Below are positions 10,231-19,372 of a stretch of 25,000 nt of DNA, one piece after another (position 1 is the first letter of the stretch; each line of letters starts with the position of its first letter). The notes under the pieces were generated by a model. It saw only the letters and a list, made by a program, of their open reading frames with translations. It was not told the DNA's origin and did not search any database. The position numbers and the translations under genes were made by a program. This DNA comes from Prorocentrum cordatum. Its lineage: Eukaryota; Sar; Dinophyceae; Prorocentrales; Prorocentraceae. The stretch lies in contig CAUYUJ010011447.1 of NCBI GenBank assembly GCA_963575745.1, forward strand, positions 1,175,001 through 1,200,000, read 5' to 3'.

Positions 10231-10372
10231 GTGAACAACGACAACGTATCGTTTGAAACCGAAACGCTTACGGACAAACCCAGTGAAACCGAACGCTTGA
10301 AGTGAACAACCACAACGTATTGTTTGAAACCGAACGCTTCAAGTGAACAGCCACAACTTATTGTTTGAAACC
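10231..10372. repeat. 41-bp tandem repeat, three units
   Basis: Units starting at 10231, 10302 and 10343 share GTGAACAACCACAACGTATT followed by GTTTGAAACC and GAACGCTT. The first unit is longer (71 bp) because it contains an internal partial duplication. The GAACAAC...ACAACG core resembles the motif dispersed through 4.66-7.17 kb on the other side of the transposase. Confidence 0.8.
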
Positions 10373-11040
10373 ATGGTATCCTATCAGTTCTAGCGTCGAT
10401 GGCCCCAGGATGCGCGCAGTGACGATGCAAGTTCCTTGAACTCCCCTAGCTGGAACTTGTCCCCACCTGGTCAGCAAAAGCAAGGATGCACAGGTACGCA
10501 TTGGAACAGCACACATCTTCAAGATGCAGCATGATTGCATTTGATGATGGATGTGGCGAGGTGTTCAATGATGTCTCTCCCCCCTCCTCCATGCGAGGTA
10601 TAGAGGCCCCCAGCTCCCAGGGAGGCGTCACCAAACGTTGTTGACCCTGGGACCCCTCTCAAAAACAGAATTGGCTCCTCCACTCCACGCCTCCATAATA
10701 TGATGTGCGTATGTCCACTGGCATCCCTTCTCGCCCCTCGTTAGTAGAACTGGGGATGGGTGATCAGCAACACTTGGAGTGCCCACGCGAGCGTATTCGG
10801 GACGACCCACGTAGCACCATTAACGAACTCAGTGCAGAGCATTCTGCAAGGATGCCTGCACCAGTACGGGAGGTGAAGGAAGGAGCGTCAGGGCGTCGGG
10901 CGGGAATGGTTGGATGGGGATCGGGCGGGCGAGATGATGCTCCACCAGCTGAGCGCCACGCCCTCCTCAGACAATCAAGCTGGGAGGGTACTTGCAAACA
11001 GGGCGTGTAAACACTACGCGTGGAGGTACACTAAACTTGG
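10373..11040. other. Possible small coding fragments, unresolved
   Basis: Two short minus-strand islands look exon-like: NAIMLHLEDVCCSNAYLCIL ending at a CAG/GTGGGG donor (gt at 10465-10466), and CTEFVNGATWVVPNTLAWAL (about 10765-10840) after a CCTTGCAG acceptor. A plus-strand frame over the second island also reads well (LECPRERIRDDPRSTINELS). They could be 5' exons of the transposase gene or chance. I cannot join them. Confidence 0.22.
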
Positions 11041-11050
11041 AAGGAGGAGA

Positions 11051-11113
11051 ATGATGATGATGGTGATGATGATGATGATGATGATGCTGATGATGATGAT
11101 GATGATGATGATG

Positions 11114-11150
<37 letters not shown>

Positions 11151-11208
11151 GGAGGAGGAGGAGGAGGAGGACGAGGAGGAGGAGGAGGAGGATGAAGAAG
11201 AAGAGGGG
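11051..11208. repeat. ATG then GGA microsatellite
   Basis: An imperfect (GAT)n run passes into (GGA)n. Poly-Met, poly-His and poly-Ile frames are artefacts. Confidence 0.95.
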
Positions 11209-11390
11209 GGTAATGTGGCGGAGGAAGACGACTGAAGAAGGGTATGAGGAGGAGACGTGCAATTCTCGAGAACGCGTCGCTTATTTCGAGCGATGCGCGG
11301 CGAGCCCCTCCTCGCCTTGCTCGAGCTGTAACGTCGCGCGCGTCGCGCGCCAGCAAACTAGGACCGATCGGTCCGAAACGTCGGCCTTCG

Positions 11391-11507
11391 CATGGCCTCG
11401 GCCGAACGAGGAAGGGCACCAGGGTCAGAGACGGCCTCGGGCTCTGGGCATGGCCTCGGGCCCCCAAACGAAGAAAAGGTTCCAGGGTCAGAGACGGGCC
11501 CGCGCAT
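11391..11507. repeat. 63-bp direct duplication
   Basis: Two diverged copies start CATGGCCTCGG and share CCAGGGTCAGAGACGG (from 11419 and 11482, offset 63). The second copy forms the left arm of the hairpin that follows. Confidence 0.75.
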
Positions 11508-11545
11508 ATGGGGGGGTACCCCCCATCCGCGGGCCCGTCTCTGAC
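11487..11545. other. Strong GC-rich hairpin 3' of gene Y
   Basis: Left arm GTCAGAGACGGGCCCGCG (11487-11504) is perfectly complementary to 11528-11545. Inside it, ATGGGGGG (11508-11515) pairs with CCCCCCAT (11519-11526) around a 3-nt loop, with a 3-to-1 nt internal bulge. It lies about 270 bp past the gene Y stop codon. It could be a 3'-end structure, a mobile-element terminus or a structured RNA; nothing decides between them. Confidence 0.75.
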
Positions 11546-11813
11546 TGGGACAAGGGGCGTTGAAATGTTTAGGCGCCCACCCTTCAGAATGGCCGAGAAA
11601 CATGGCCGACGAGACCCTCGAGGGCTCCCTTACTATCGAGAGGAGGTCTGATCACTCGATCACTGCCCTCGAAGATATCACCCTCATCTGGAGCTCCTTC
11701 CGTCACCCCTCCTTCCGTCACCCCCCCGCCGATTGTTTCATCATTCTCTCTTCCTTTACGGTGATACCGGATCCTCCCTCCTCTCGAATTTGTGCTCGGG
11801 TCGGGAGGGCGGA

Positions 11814-14800
11814 TCACGGCGGTGCGATCTGCGCGTTGGCCGCGGCGACGGACTGCTGGACAGGGAGGATCATCTGGTAGAAGCTGTTCGCCTGGAGCCC
11901 CCGCTCCCTCTCACGATCCCCTCGACCGTTGCACCCATGGAGGGATCAACGGGATAGGCGATCACGAGTGGGAGGATCTGTCAATATTGCGTCTTCCGTT
12001 GCTTCATCCTCTTCCTGTTCCTCCTCCTCCTCCTCTTCCTCCTCCACTCCCTCCTCATCATTCTCCCTCTTCACCCGCTGATGGCCTTTGTGATGGCAGC
12101 GACGCACCCGTTGTAGTTCATGTCGGCCTCGGACGACCTGGAAAGAGAGCGATGCGAGACCAATCCGTCATCACTTGGGCCTCGGGGACCAGGCGATGAG
12201 GGGATTGTGTTGGGAGAAGTTGTGACGAGGAAGAGGACGAGGTGGAGGGGGGGAGGCGGAGAGGGAGGAGGAAGACGAGGAGGAGGAGGATTGATGCGAC
12301 CGACCTGTTCTGCACATGGTAGACCAACGCATCCTTCGCAAACTCCAGCGCGGCGACATTCTCCTCGAGCTGCACGTGCCACGGCTGCAACCAGGGCATC
12401 TCGGACACCTCCGCCCTCGATATTAGTCGAGTTCGTCCTCATCTTCTCGTCCTCTTTCCTCCAATCCTCGTCCTCGTGCTCCTCCTCGCCATCCTCCCCC
12501 CTCATTTTTCATCCTGCTGTTGCTCATCGAGTTCTCCTCTCTCCTCTCGCCTGCTCCAGTCGTCCTTCCCAACCTCGTTCGTGCATTCGCCTCCTCATTC
12601 ATGATCATTCCCACTCCTAGTCCTCCGCTACCTCGACTGCAGCTGCAGCGTTCCTCGTCAGATGGCCAAGCGTCCCTCCAGTTGGCTGGAACGGGACCCG
12701 TGGTCGGCCGTCTGCATCATCATCATCAGCAGCAGCATCAACAACATCATTGACATCATCATCGTCTTGATCATCATCATCATCATCGTCATCATCAGCA
12801 TCATCATCATCATCAACATCATCATCATCATCAACACCAGCATCATCAGTAGCATCGTCATCATCATCATCATCATAATCAGCATACTCAACAACATTAT
12901 CATCATAAACTCAAGTGGAGTAGTAATGCGACTCACAATCATAATGCTAGTCATCGTCACCATCACCATGAACCTTGCCATCATCAGCATCATCAGCATC
13001 ATCTCACCACTCACCACCATCAGCTTCACCATCAGCCACAGCAGCACCATCATCATCAACACCTCCTCCTCCCACCTTCCAGCCAGACAGCAGCGCGTGG
13101 AGGTGGGTAGCAGCTCCCAGGTTCGTGGCCACGCTGGTGCCGATCTGGATGGATCCTGCTGTCGAGGGCGTCGCTGCTGCTCCAGGCTCGTCCTGGGCTT
13201 GGGGAATAGGATACTCAAGACTTCTCCATCTCCCTAATCATGGGGATGGAGGGTTGATTATCATATTCTCCTCGAGGTATTCCCACCCTCATCGCATCAT
13301 CCTCCACATCTCGTATCACGCTCCTCCTTCTCGTACCCCCCTCCTTATGTCACAACTCCTCCTCCTCCTCCTCCTCAGTATCCTCCTTCCTCTTGCTCAT
13401 CTCGTCCCCTTCCTGGCACCCTGGAAAATCCGTAGCGTCCTGATCCATGTATCCTACCTCCTCCTACCCCCGCCTCCTTGACAGCCTACCCATCTGAACA
13501 TTATGACATCATATTTGTATCATCTATGTTTTCCCTCAGCGCCCTCATCATCAGTGTAGCTGCTGTAGGAGTCGTCATCGTCCGAACCGCTGTCCAGGGC
13601 CTCCGCCAGAAGCGAGGAATCGGGGATGGATGAGCTCGGAGAGGAGGTTGGAGGACGAGGACCTCGAACAGGACAGATGCACGCAAGTCACGGGAATATT
13701 GTTATTCGAGGTTCTCGTCCTCCGTCCTCCACTTCGAAGCTAATCCATTTCGATCCCTCCCTCCCGTCTGGCCTGCGAGCAGCGACCAGCAAGGTCGCGC
13801 CTGACGGGCTCCACCGGCTGCTGGTCGCTGGTCAAGCTGGTCTGCAGCCTCTGGCCGTGGTTGGTGGAGACCCGCTCGTAGTCTTCAACTCGCTTGAAGA
13901 CCTCCTCACCGTGCTGCCTGTCCACCTGGGCTGCCCCTTCTCCTGCTCATCCTCGTCCTTATCCAGGGCTGGATTTTCATCTGAGTGGTTTTTTTTGACA
14001 ATTCCAGGGCCTGGCAAATCGAGGGCACAACTACGAAACACATAAATCTTGTTTAGGTCAAATCACCCTCAGCCTGGATACACGTATTTGTTAGAATCCT
14101 CATCTTCTCTCGGTCTCTTCCTCCTCCTCCTCTTCCTCCTCCTCCTCCTCCTCCTCCTCCTCCTCCTCCTTCTCCTCCTCCTCCTCCTCCTCCCCCCCTC
14201 CCCCTCCTCCTCCTCCTCCTCCCCCCCCTCCTCTCCCTCCTCATCTAGCTTCTCTGTTCCCCCATCATCCTTATCCTCATCCTGCCCACCTTCACGTGTC
14301 CACGGCACGCCCTGCAGGTAGCGATGATAGCTTCGGCGCGCGCCACGGCCCTGTATAGGCTCGATGTTTACTCCCTGCACTCGGGCTGCTGAATTAAGGA
14401 ACGATGGATAAGGAACGAGACCCCTAGGACTAACAACGCTTGCGAGGGTATCATGGAGCAGACATGGAAGGACCTGAGGAACATCGAGTACCCTCCGAAC
14501 CCAAACTGTTCCTTTTTTCAGCGTATTGTCTGTAGGCGAGTCCCCCATCCTCCCATTGATCATCAGTCGATCTTCTCGTGGATCCCCTCATCGATCATCC
14601 AATCGATCTCGCCTCCTCACCCCCTCCTTCCTCCTCTCATCAAATCCTCCCATCGGCAATCCATCGATCTCACTCGTAGGTCCTTCAATCGATCCTCATA
14701 TTCCCACCTTTCCTCACCGATGTCATCTTCCCTCTTAGGACCATTCTAGCCTCGCACCCCTCTTCCATCATCACTCCATCCTTCGGCGTCCCCTTCAAGC

Positions 14801-16333
14801 AAACAAGAAAAACAACGATTCCTCACAGACATGGGGCAGTCGGGCAAGGCTGCGTTGTAACCGAAACTCACCAGCAGCTCGTCTTTCGTGTACCATTTGT
14901 CCTCGTGGCCGCTGCTCCTGAGCCTCTCCTCGTACTCCTGCTTCTCGACTTGCACGAAGTCGAAGTTGCCTATCGCTCATGCTATATGTTCACTATCGTC
15001 ATCCTTCTTCCTCCTCATCTTCTTCCTCATGCTTATTTATCCTCATCGTTTTTTTTTTCGACCACTCATCCTCATCATCGACGTCTTTATCTTCTTCCCC
15101 TCACCCTCCTCCGCACCATGTTCATATTCATATTCCTCATCCTTCTCCGCCAGGTAGCTCCTTCTCGGGTCCGATCATTTGGTACAGTGCAGTTTTTTAA
15201 TGCATGCTCTGCGTGCGGATCATGTATAAAAAACGCAGGGTTTAGTACTAAAACCAACGATGAGCTCATGCATGAATTTATGCATAGCATTAAAACCTGC
15301 CATGTAATGTTGCCCCTTCCTCCTCATACCCTCCTTCCTCAGAGCCCTCTCGTCGAGCCTGTCTCCTGCCAGCGCCGCAGCCAGTGGTCCTTTCTGTCCT
15401 GGCTGAGTTTCTTGAACTCATCGTGCAGCTCCTTCTTGGTCTTCTTTGCGTGGTACCTGGGGTGATGATATCCTCCTTCCTCCCCTCGTTCCTCATCCCT
15501 CCTTCGATCCTCATCCCCCCATTCTTCTCTTCGATCCTCATCCCCTCATTTCTTTCCTCATCCTCATCCCTCCATTCTTCCCCTCGGTCCTCGTGCCTCG
15601 AATGTCCATCACTCCTCCTTCGATCCTCATGTCCTCATCATTCATCAATTCATCCTCTCCTTTTTTTCAACCTGGTTTGTCATCCTTTCCTCGCCTCCTC
15701 ATTCGCTCCGTTACCTCATCCCTCCTTCCCACCTGCTCAGAACAAGTACAACATTCCTCCTTCCCGCCACATGTTCCCTTCATTCCCACCTGCTCCTTTC
15801 CTTCCCACGTGTTCCCACCTATTCCTCATTCCCACCTGCTCATAAGTCATTAAAGCACAGGGCGCCGTAAACGCTGCAGCGCGTTTTCGTGCTCCGTGTT
15901 CGCCTCCCTGGCCCGCTTCAGCTTCTCCTTGTTCGGCGCCGCTGCAGCCGCCGCCTTCGCCTCCGATAGGGCGCGGCGCAAGCATCCCCATCGCCTCCTG
16001 GGTCCTCTAGCCCCCGAGCTCAGGGAGACGAAATCTATGCATATCCACTGTTCCCTGGACATGGCGTGCCATGTATATGTGTATATATACACACGCATAT
16101 ATATGCAGCTGTGCATAGATATGCATATATCCTGGGTCCAGAATGGGCCTGACCAGGGTACCAGTATATGTATAGATTTCGTCGCCCGATCGGGCGTCGA
16201 CTTCGGTGCGAGCGCAACCCGAGTTGCACGCGTACCGAAGTCGACGCGCGGTGATCGAGGACCCCTCCGGACTCGAGCGGGGCAGTTCTGGACAGGAGGC
16301 CTTCTGGTCAGCATTCTTGCGCTTCGGGGGCAT
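11814..16333 (-). CDS. Gene Y: multi-exon helical, probably nuclear protein, unknown function
   Basis: Exons in order: first exon with ATG 16331-16333 (MPPKRKNADQK..., basic, NLS-like; 3' end unresolved), 15997-15866, 15456-15359, 14969-14872, 14374-14290, 13942-13787, 13662-13534, 13233-13076, 12711-12675, 12437-12305, 12137-12075, 11907-11814 (TGA). All junctions after the first intron keep phase and every 3' site is AG. Donors are GT (six), GC (15866, 15359) and GA (13534, 12675). About 390 residues follow exon 1. Protein features in order: a charged coiled-coil-like stretch (NKEKLKRAREANTEHENALQ), ELHDEFKKLSQDRKDHWLRR, FDFVQVEKQEYEERL with DKWYTKDELL, RRSYHRYLQGVPWTRE, an acidic Ser/Asp tract (LDSGSDDDDSYSSYTDDEG), a Gly/Ala/Thr-rich linker, a helical C-terminal part (PWHVQLEENVAALEFAKDAL) and SVAAANAQIAPP at the end. 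It resembles a recalled, widely duplicated dinoflagellate protein type. No enzyme motif, signal peptide or membrane segment is visible. Confidence 0.68.
12001..12060. repeat. CTC-rich repeat in the last gene Y intron
   Basis: A TCCTCCTCCT-type run lies within the intron 11908-12074. The next intron (12138-12304) carries the opposite-strand version, a GGA/GAGG run at about 12228-12292. Confidence 0.9.
12714..13062. repeat. CAT-repeat intron of gene Y
   Basis: An imperfect (CAT)n array with AAC, CGT and AGC interruptions fills almost the whole intron between the exons ending at 13076 and starting at 12711. Poly-Ile and poly-Met frames are artefacts. Confidence 0.95.
14111..14245. repeat. CTC-repeat intron of gene Y
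   Basis: A long (CTC)n run with C-rich interruptions makes up most of the intron 13943-14289. Confidence 0.95.
15457..15850. repeat. Pyrimidine-rich repeat intron of gene Y
   Basis: Degenerate CCTCATCC/CTTCC units, plus CCCACCTGCTC-like repeats near 15730-15845, fill the intron 15457-15865. Similar CTC/CATC-rich DNA fills 14970-15358 and 13234-13533. ATCGATC-rich DNA fills 14560-14700. Confidence 0.85.
16183..16246. repeat. Palindrome plus long inverted repeat near the gene Y start
   Basis: CGCCCGATCGGGCG (16183-16196) is a perfect palindrome. It overlaps CGTCGACTTCGGT (16195-16207), whose complement is at 16234-16246. Inside, GCAAC (16213-16217) pairs with GTTGC (16223-16227). The structure lies 85-150 bp into gene Y, in its first exon or first intron. 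Just downstream (16060-16170) are TATATG-rich repeats. Confidence 0.75.
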
Positions 16334-16419
16334 GGCGCCAGCGCGGCGCCTCACCTGTTGCCCAAATGCGCGGGCCGCGCTGGTTCGAAGCGGCAGTGCA
16401 TACATATATGGTACCACCG

Positions 16420-16556
16420 TACGTGCGCGTGGTGGTGGTGGGTCGTGGTGGCGGTGGTGGTGGTGGGTGGGTGGTGGTTGTGGTGGTGGTGGTGGTGGCG
16501 ACGTGGTGATGGTGCTTGTAGGTGTTGGCGGTGGTGGTGGTTGGTGTGTCGCGTAG
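16420..16556. repeat. TGG-rich repeat upstream of gene Y
   Basis: An imperfect (TGG)n array lies about 90 bp 5' of the gene Y ATG. A G-rich strand of this kind could form G-quadruplexes. Confidence 0.85.
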
Positions 16557-16682
16557 GTTGCGAGGCTGCTGCAGTTGGGTTTGATGGGTGCAATCGTGGG
16601 GGCTGGGGGCGGTGTGTGCGGGGTCCTTGGACGATCTGGGGGGCGGCCAGGGCGGCCGCGCGGGGGCGGGGAGGTGATGGGG

Positions 16683-17505
16683 CACATGAAAACACATGAA
16701 AGCACAGGAAATGAAAAAACATGAAAAAAACATGAAAAAAACCTGAAAAAAACATGAAAACATGAAAAAACATGAAAAAACATGAAAAGCCACGAACATA
16801 AAAAAAACATGAAAAAACATGAAAGAAACATGAAAAACATGAAACACATGAAAACCCATGAAAAATCATGAAAACACATGAACATGGAAAACATGAAAAA
16901 CATAAAAGAAACATGAAAAAACATGAAACACATGAAAAAACATGAAAAAAACATGAAAAAAAACATGACGCGGGACAAAACATGAAAAAACATGAAAGAA
17001 ACATGACGCAACATGAAAACATGAAAAAACATGAAAAAACATGAAAAAACGTGAACATGAAAAACCATGAAAAACATGAAAGAAACATGAAAAAAACATG
17101 AAACACATAAAAAAAAAAATGAAAACACATGAAAAAACACGACGCGGGAAAAAACATGAAAAAACATGAAAGAAACATGAAAAAAACATGAAAACATTAA
17201 GAAACTTAAGAAACATGAAAAACATGAACATGAAAAACATGAAAAAAAACATGGAAGAAACATGAAAAAAACATGAAAACATGAAAAAACATGAAAAAAC
17301 ATGACGCGGGAAAAAACATGAAAAAACATGAAAGAAACATGAAAAACATGAAAACATGAAAAAACATGAAACAACATGAAAAAACATGACGCTGAAAAAA
17401 CATGAAAAAACATGAAACAACATGAACAAACATGAGAACACATGAAAAAACATGACAATGAAAAAACATGAAAAAAACATGAAAAAACATGAAAAAAACA
17501 TGAAA
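16683..17505. repeat. ACATGAAAA satellite with higher-order structure
   Basis: About 820 bp of ACATGAAAA-type units of 8-12 bp, with 2-8 A per unit. Variant blocks GACGCGGG at 16967, 17141 and 17303 (spacing 174 and 162 bp), followed each time by two ordinary units and ACATGAAAGAAACATG, show a higher-order repeat. Minus-strand frames stay open (Phe/His/Val/Ser polymer) only because the unit lacks stops there. Confidence 0.95.
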
Positions 17506-17993
17506 CCACCACCGCCCGCCCGAAACCCGCAACGCACCCGCGTCTCCCAACTGTCGACGCACCCCCGCCAACGCACCTTTGCCGAAAGCCCGCTAATCCG
17601 CCGCCACCGAACCCCCGACGCCCCCCCCACGACCAACGCGCCCCCGCCGATCGCCCCGTATACGCCCGCCCGATGATCACCCCGCCGCCACCGAACCTCC
17701 AGACCGCTTCCAAACGCAGCGCAATCGAGCGCGGCTGGGAAATCCTCAGCGATCGAGCCGCGCGAGCGCTTGAGCCCGACTATAATCCCCGTGCCCCAAC
17801 CATAACGCAACACCTCACACCCCAAAGTGTCCACTTCCGAACGCAGTGGTCGATCAGCGCGGCTGGAAATCCGCAGGTCGATCGATGCATGTATGCAGCG
17901 GTCCTCTCCGGAGCCCAGCACAATCATGTGCACCTGGCGGCGGGGGGCAGGGGGGGGGGAGCGCGCGCGTGCGGGCACGCGTCCGTGCATCAT
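17506..17993. other. C-rich intergenic DNA
   Basis: No gene is supported. CCGCCGCCACCGAACC occurs twice (about 17600 and 17682). The first two members of a dispersed box pair lie at about 17705-17890. Confidence 0.6.
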
Positions 17994-18685
17994 GTGGTGG
18001 TGGTGGTGGTGGTGGTGGTGGTGGTGGTGGTGGTAGTGGTGGTGGTGGTGGTGGTGGTGTGGTGGTGGTGGTGGTGTGTGTGTGTGTGCGTTTGTGTTCA
18101 GATCTGATGTTATTCTCTTCGCCCTCGGGCAGCAACGCACTGAAGCCACATACTCTAGCGTCAGTACGCAGAAGAAACATATTAAAAACACGGGCGCGCG
18201 CTGTACATGCAATCATTTCAGATCGTTGGGTTTGTTGCCAGGGGTGGTGTGCTGGGTTGTTAGTTCGTTTATGCAATACATTGGTTGGGTTGTGGGGTTG
18301 TCGATCACATGTTGGACATCGCATGCGTCAGTTTCATGTGCGTTCGAGGTGGGTGTGGGGTGTGAGCTCGTGGATTATGTGAGTTCGGTTGTTCGGCAGT
18401 GGTGGTTGTTCTGTACTCGGGTTGTGGTAGTGGTGGTAGTGGTGGTTGGGCTGGGTCGACGGTTCGGTGGACGAGTTGGGTGGGTGGTGTCGGGTGGTTG
18501 GTGCTTGCACAGTAGTGGTGGCCTGTATGGCTTACGCAACCTGCTCATCATGCACTGCCACATCAGTCCACTTCCGAACGCAGCGCACACATGACGATGC
18601 AAACAAGCAAATCCCCAGCCCCATGTCACCAGTCGGAGTGCTCCCCGGCTCGAGCGCGGCTGGAATCCCACCGTGTTCGATCCCA
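17700..18685. repeat. Three-copy dispersed box pair
   Basis: A box like TCCACTTCCGAACGCAG is followed by a box like GAGCGCGGCTGGAAATCC. Copies sit at about 17706-17746, 17826-17872 and 18563-18670. The gap between boxes is about 7-12 bp in the first two and about 70 bp in the third. The surrounding sequence is otherwise dissimilar. Confidence 0.6.
17994..18088. repeat. TGG then TG microsatellite
   Basis: A (TGG)n run of about 75 bp continues into (TG)n. A weaker TGG-rich echo lies at 18420-18450. Between 18090 and 18800 I see no convincing gene. Confidence 0.95.
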
Positions 18686-18804
18686 GAACTGCGCGCAAGG
18701 CAAGACCATGCACCGATCGCAACGTTCAGGCCGCAATCGTCCGAGTGGTCCTATGCACCACCTCCTTGTCCGTTCGATCGACCCCTGAATCATCCTGAAC
18801 ACAA

Positions 18805-18875
18805 TTACATACATACACACATACATACATACATACATACAGACACCCAGACATACAGACATACAGACAAACATA
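18805..18875. repeat. CATA microsatellite
   Basis: ACATACATAC units pass into a CAGACATA variant. Confidence 0.93.
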
Positions 18876-18984
18876 CATCACTCGAGGATCTCGCTGCGTA
18901 TGCGAGGCAGGATTGAAGCATCCTCAGAGACTCGACTCCTGAACCATCCTTGGGGGTCCTAGGCGGGTGCCCGTTTGCACGAAC

Positions 18985-19313
18985 CGTTTGGCCCCCATGG
19001 CACATGCATTCTGAAATCATCCTGCAGAGGGGCCTCTCGGGAGAGCGCAACTCGAGGGACAGCGAGGGGGACAGCGTCGACGTGAGGGGGAAGGGAAGTT
19101 CGAGGGAGGGAGGCTGGTAGGAGGGCTGTGGCATGGGGGAGGGGGCGTTGGACATCGTTCTATCGAACGAGCGTTCTCGCTGGAATCTCCTGGACTCGAG
19201 GGGAGGGCGGGCAACTATTGTGCCTCGCGGCCTGCGCTTGATCTTGCCGGCGCTCGAGCTGGTCCGTCAGCGCGCGTGCAAAATAATGCGCATGCGGTCT
19301 CTTGAGACTCTCG

Positions 19314-19372
<59 letters not shown>

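Noticed and set aside
12658-13218. Minus-strand frame beginning MSILFPKPRTSL and running into poly-Met
   Set aside because: The correct exon here uses another frame (DEPGAAATPSTAGSIQIG). The poly-Met part is the CAT intron.
15850-15852. TAA as the end of a separate gene upstream of 15.85 kb
   Set aside because: A GC donor at 15866 joins this exon in phase to the one starting at 15456 and makes one continuous charged helix. The separate-gene reading remains possible but is less economical.
16007-18212. Long Phe/His/Val/Ser-rich open frames
   Set aside because: They are translations of the ACATGAAAA satellite, which has no stop codon on the minus strand.
19297-19308. GTCTCTTGAGAC as a third copy of the MITE-like terminus
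   Set aside because: Only the GTCTC/GAGAC core is shared and the rest of the 20-bp end is absent.
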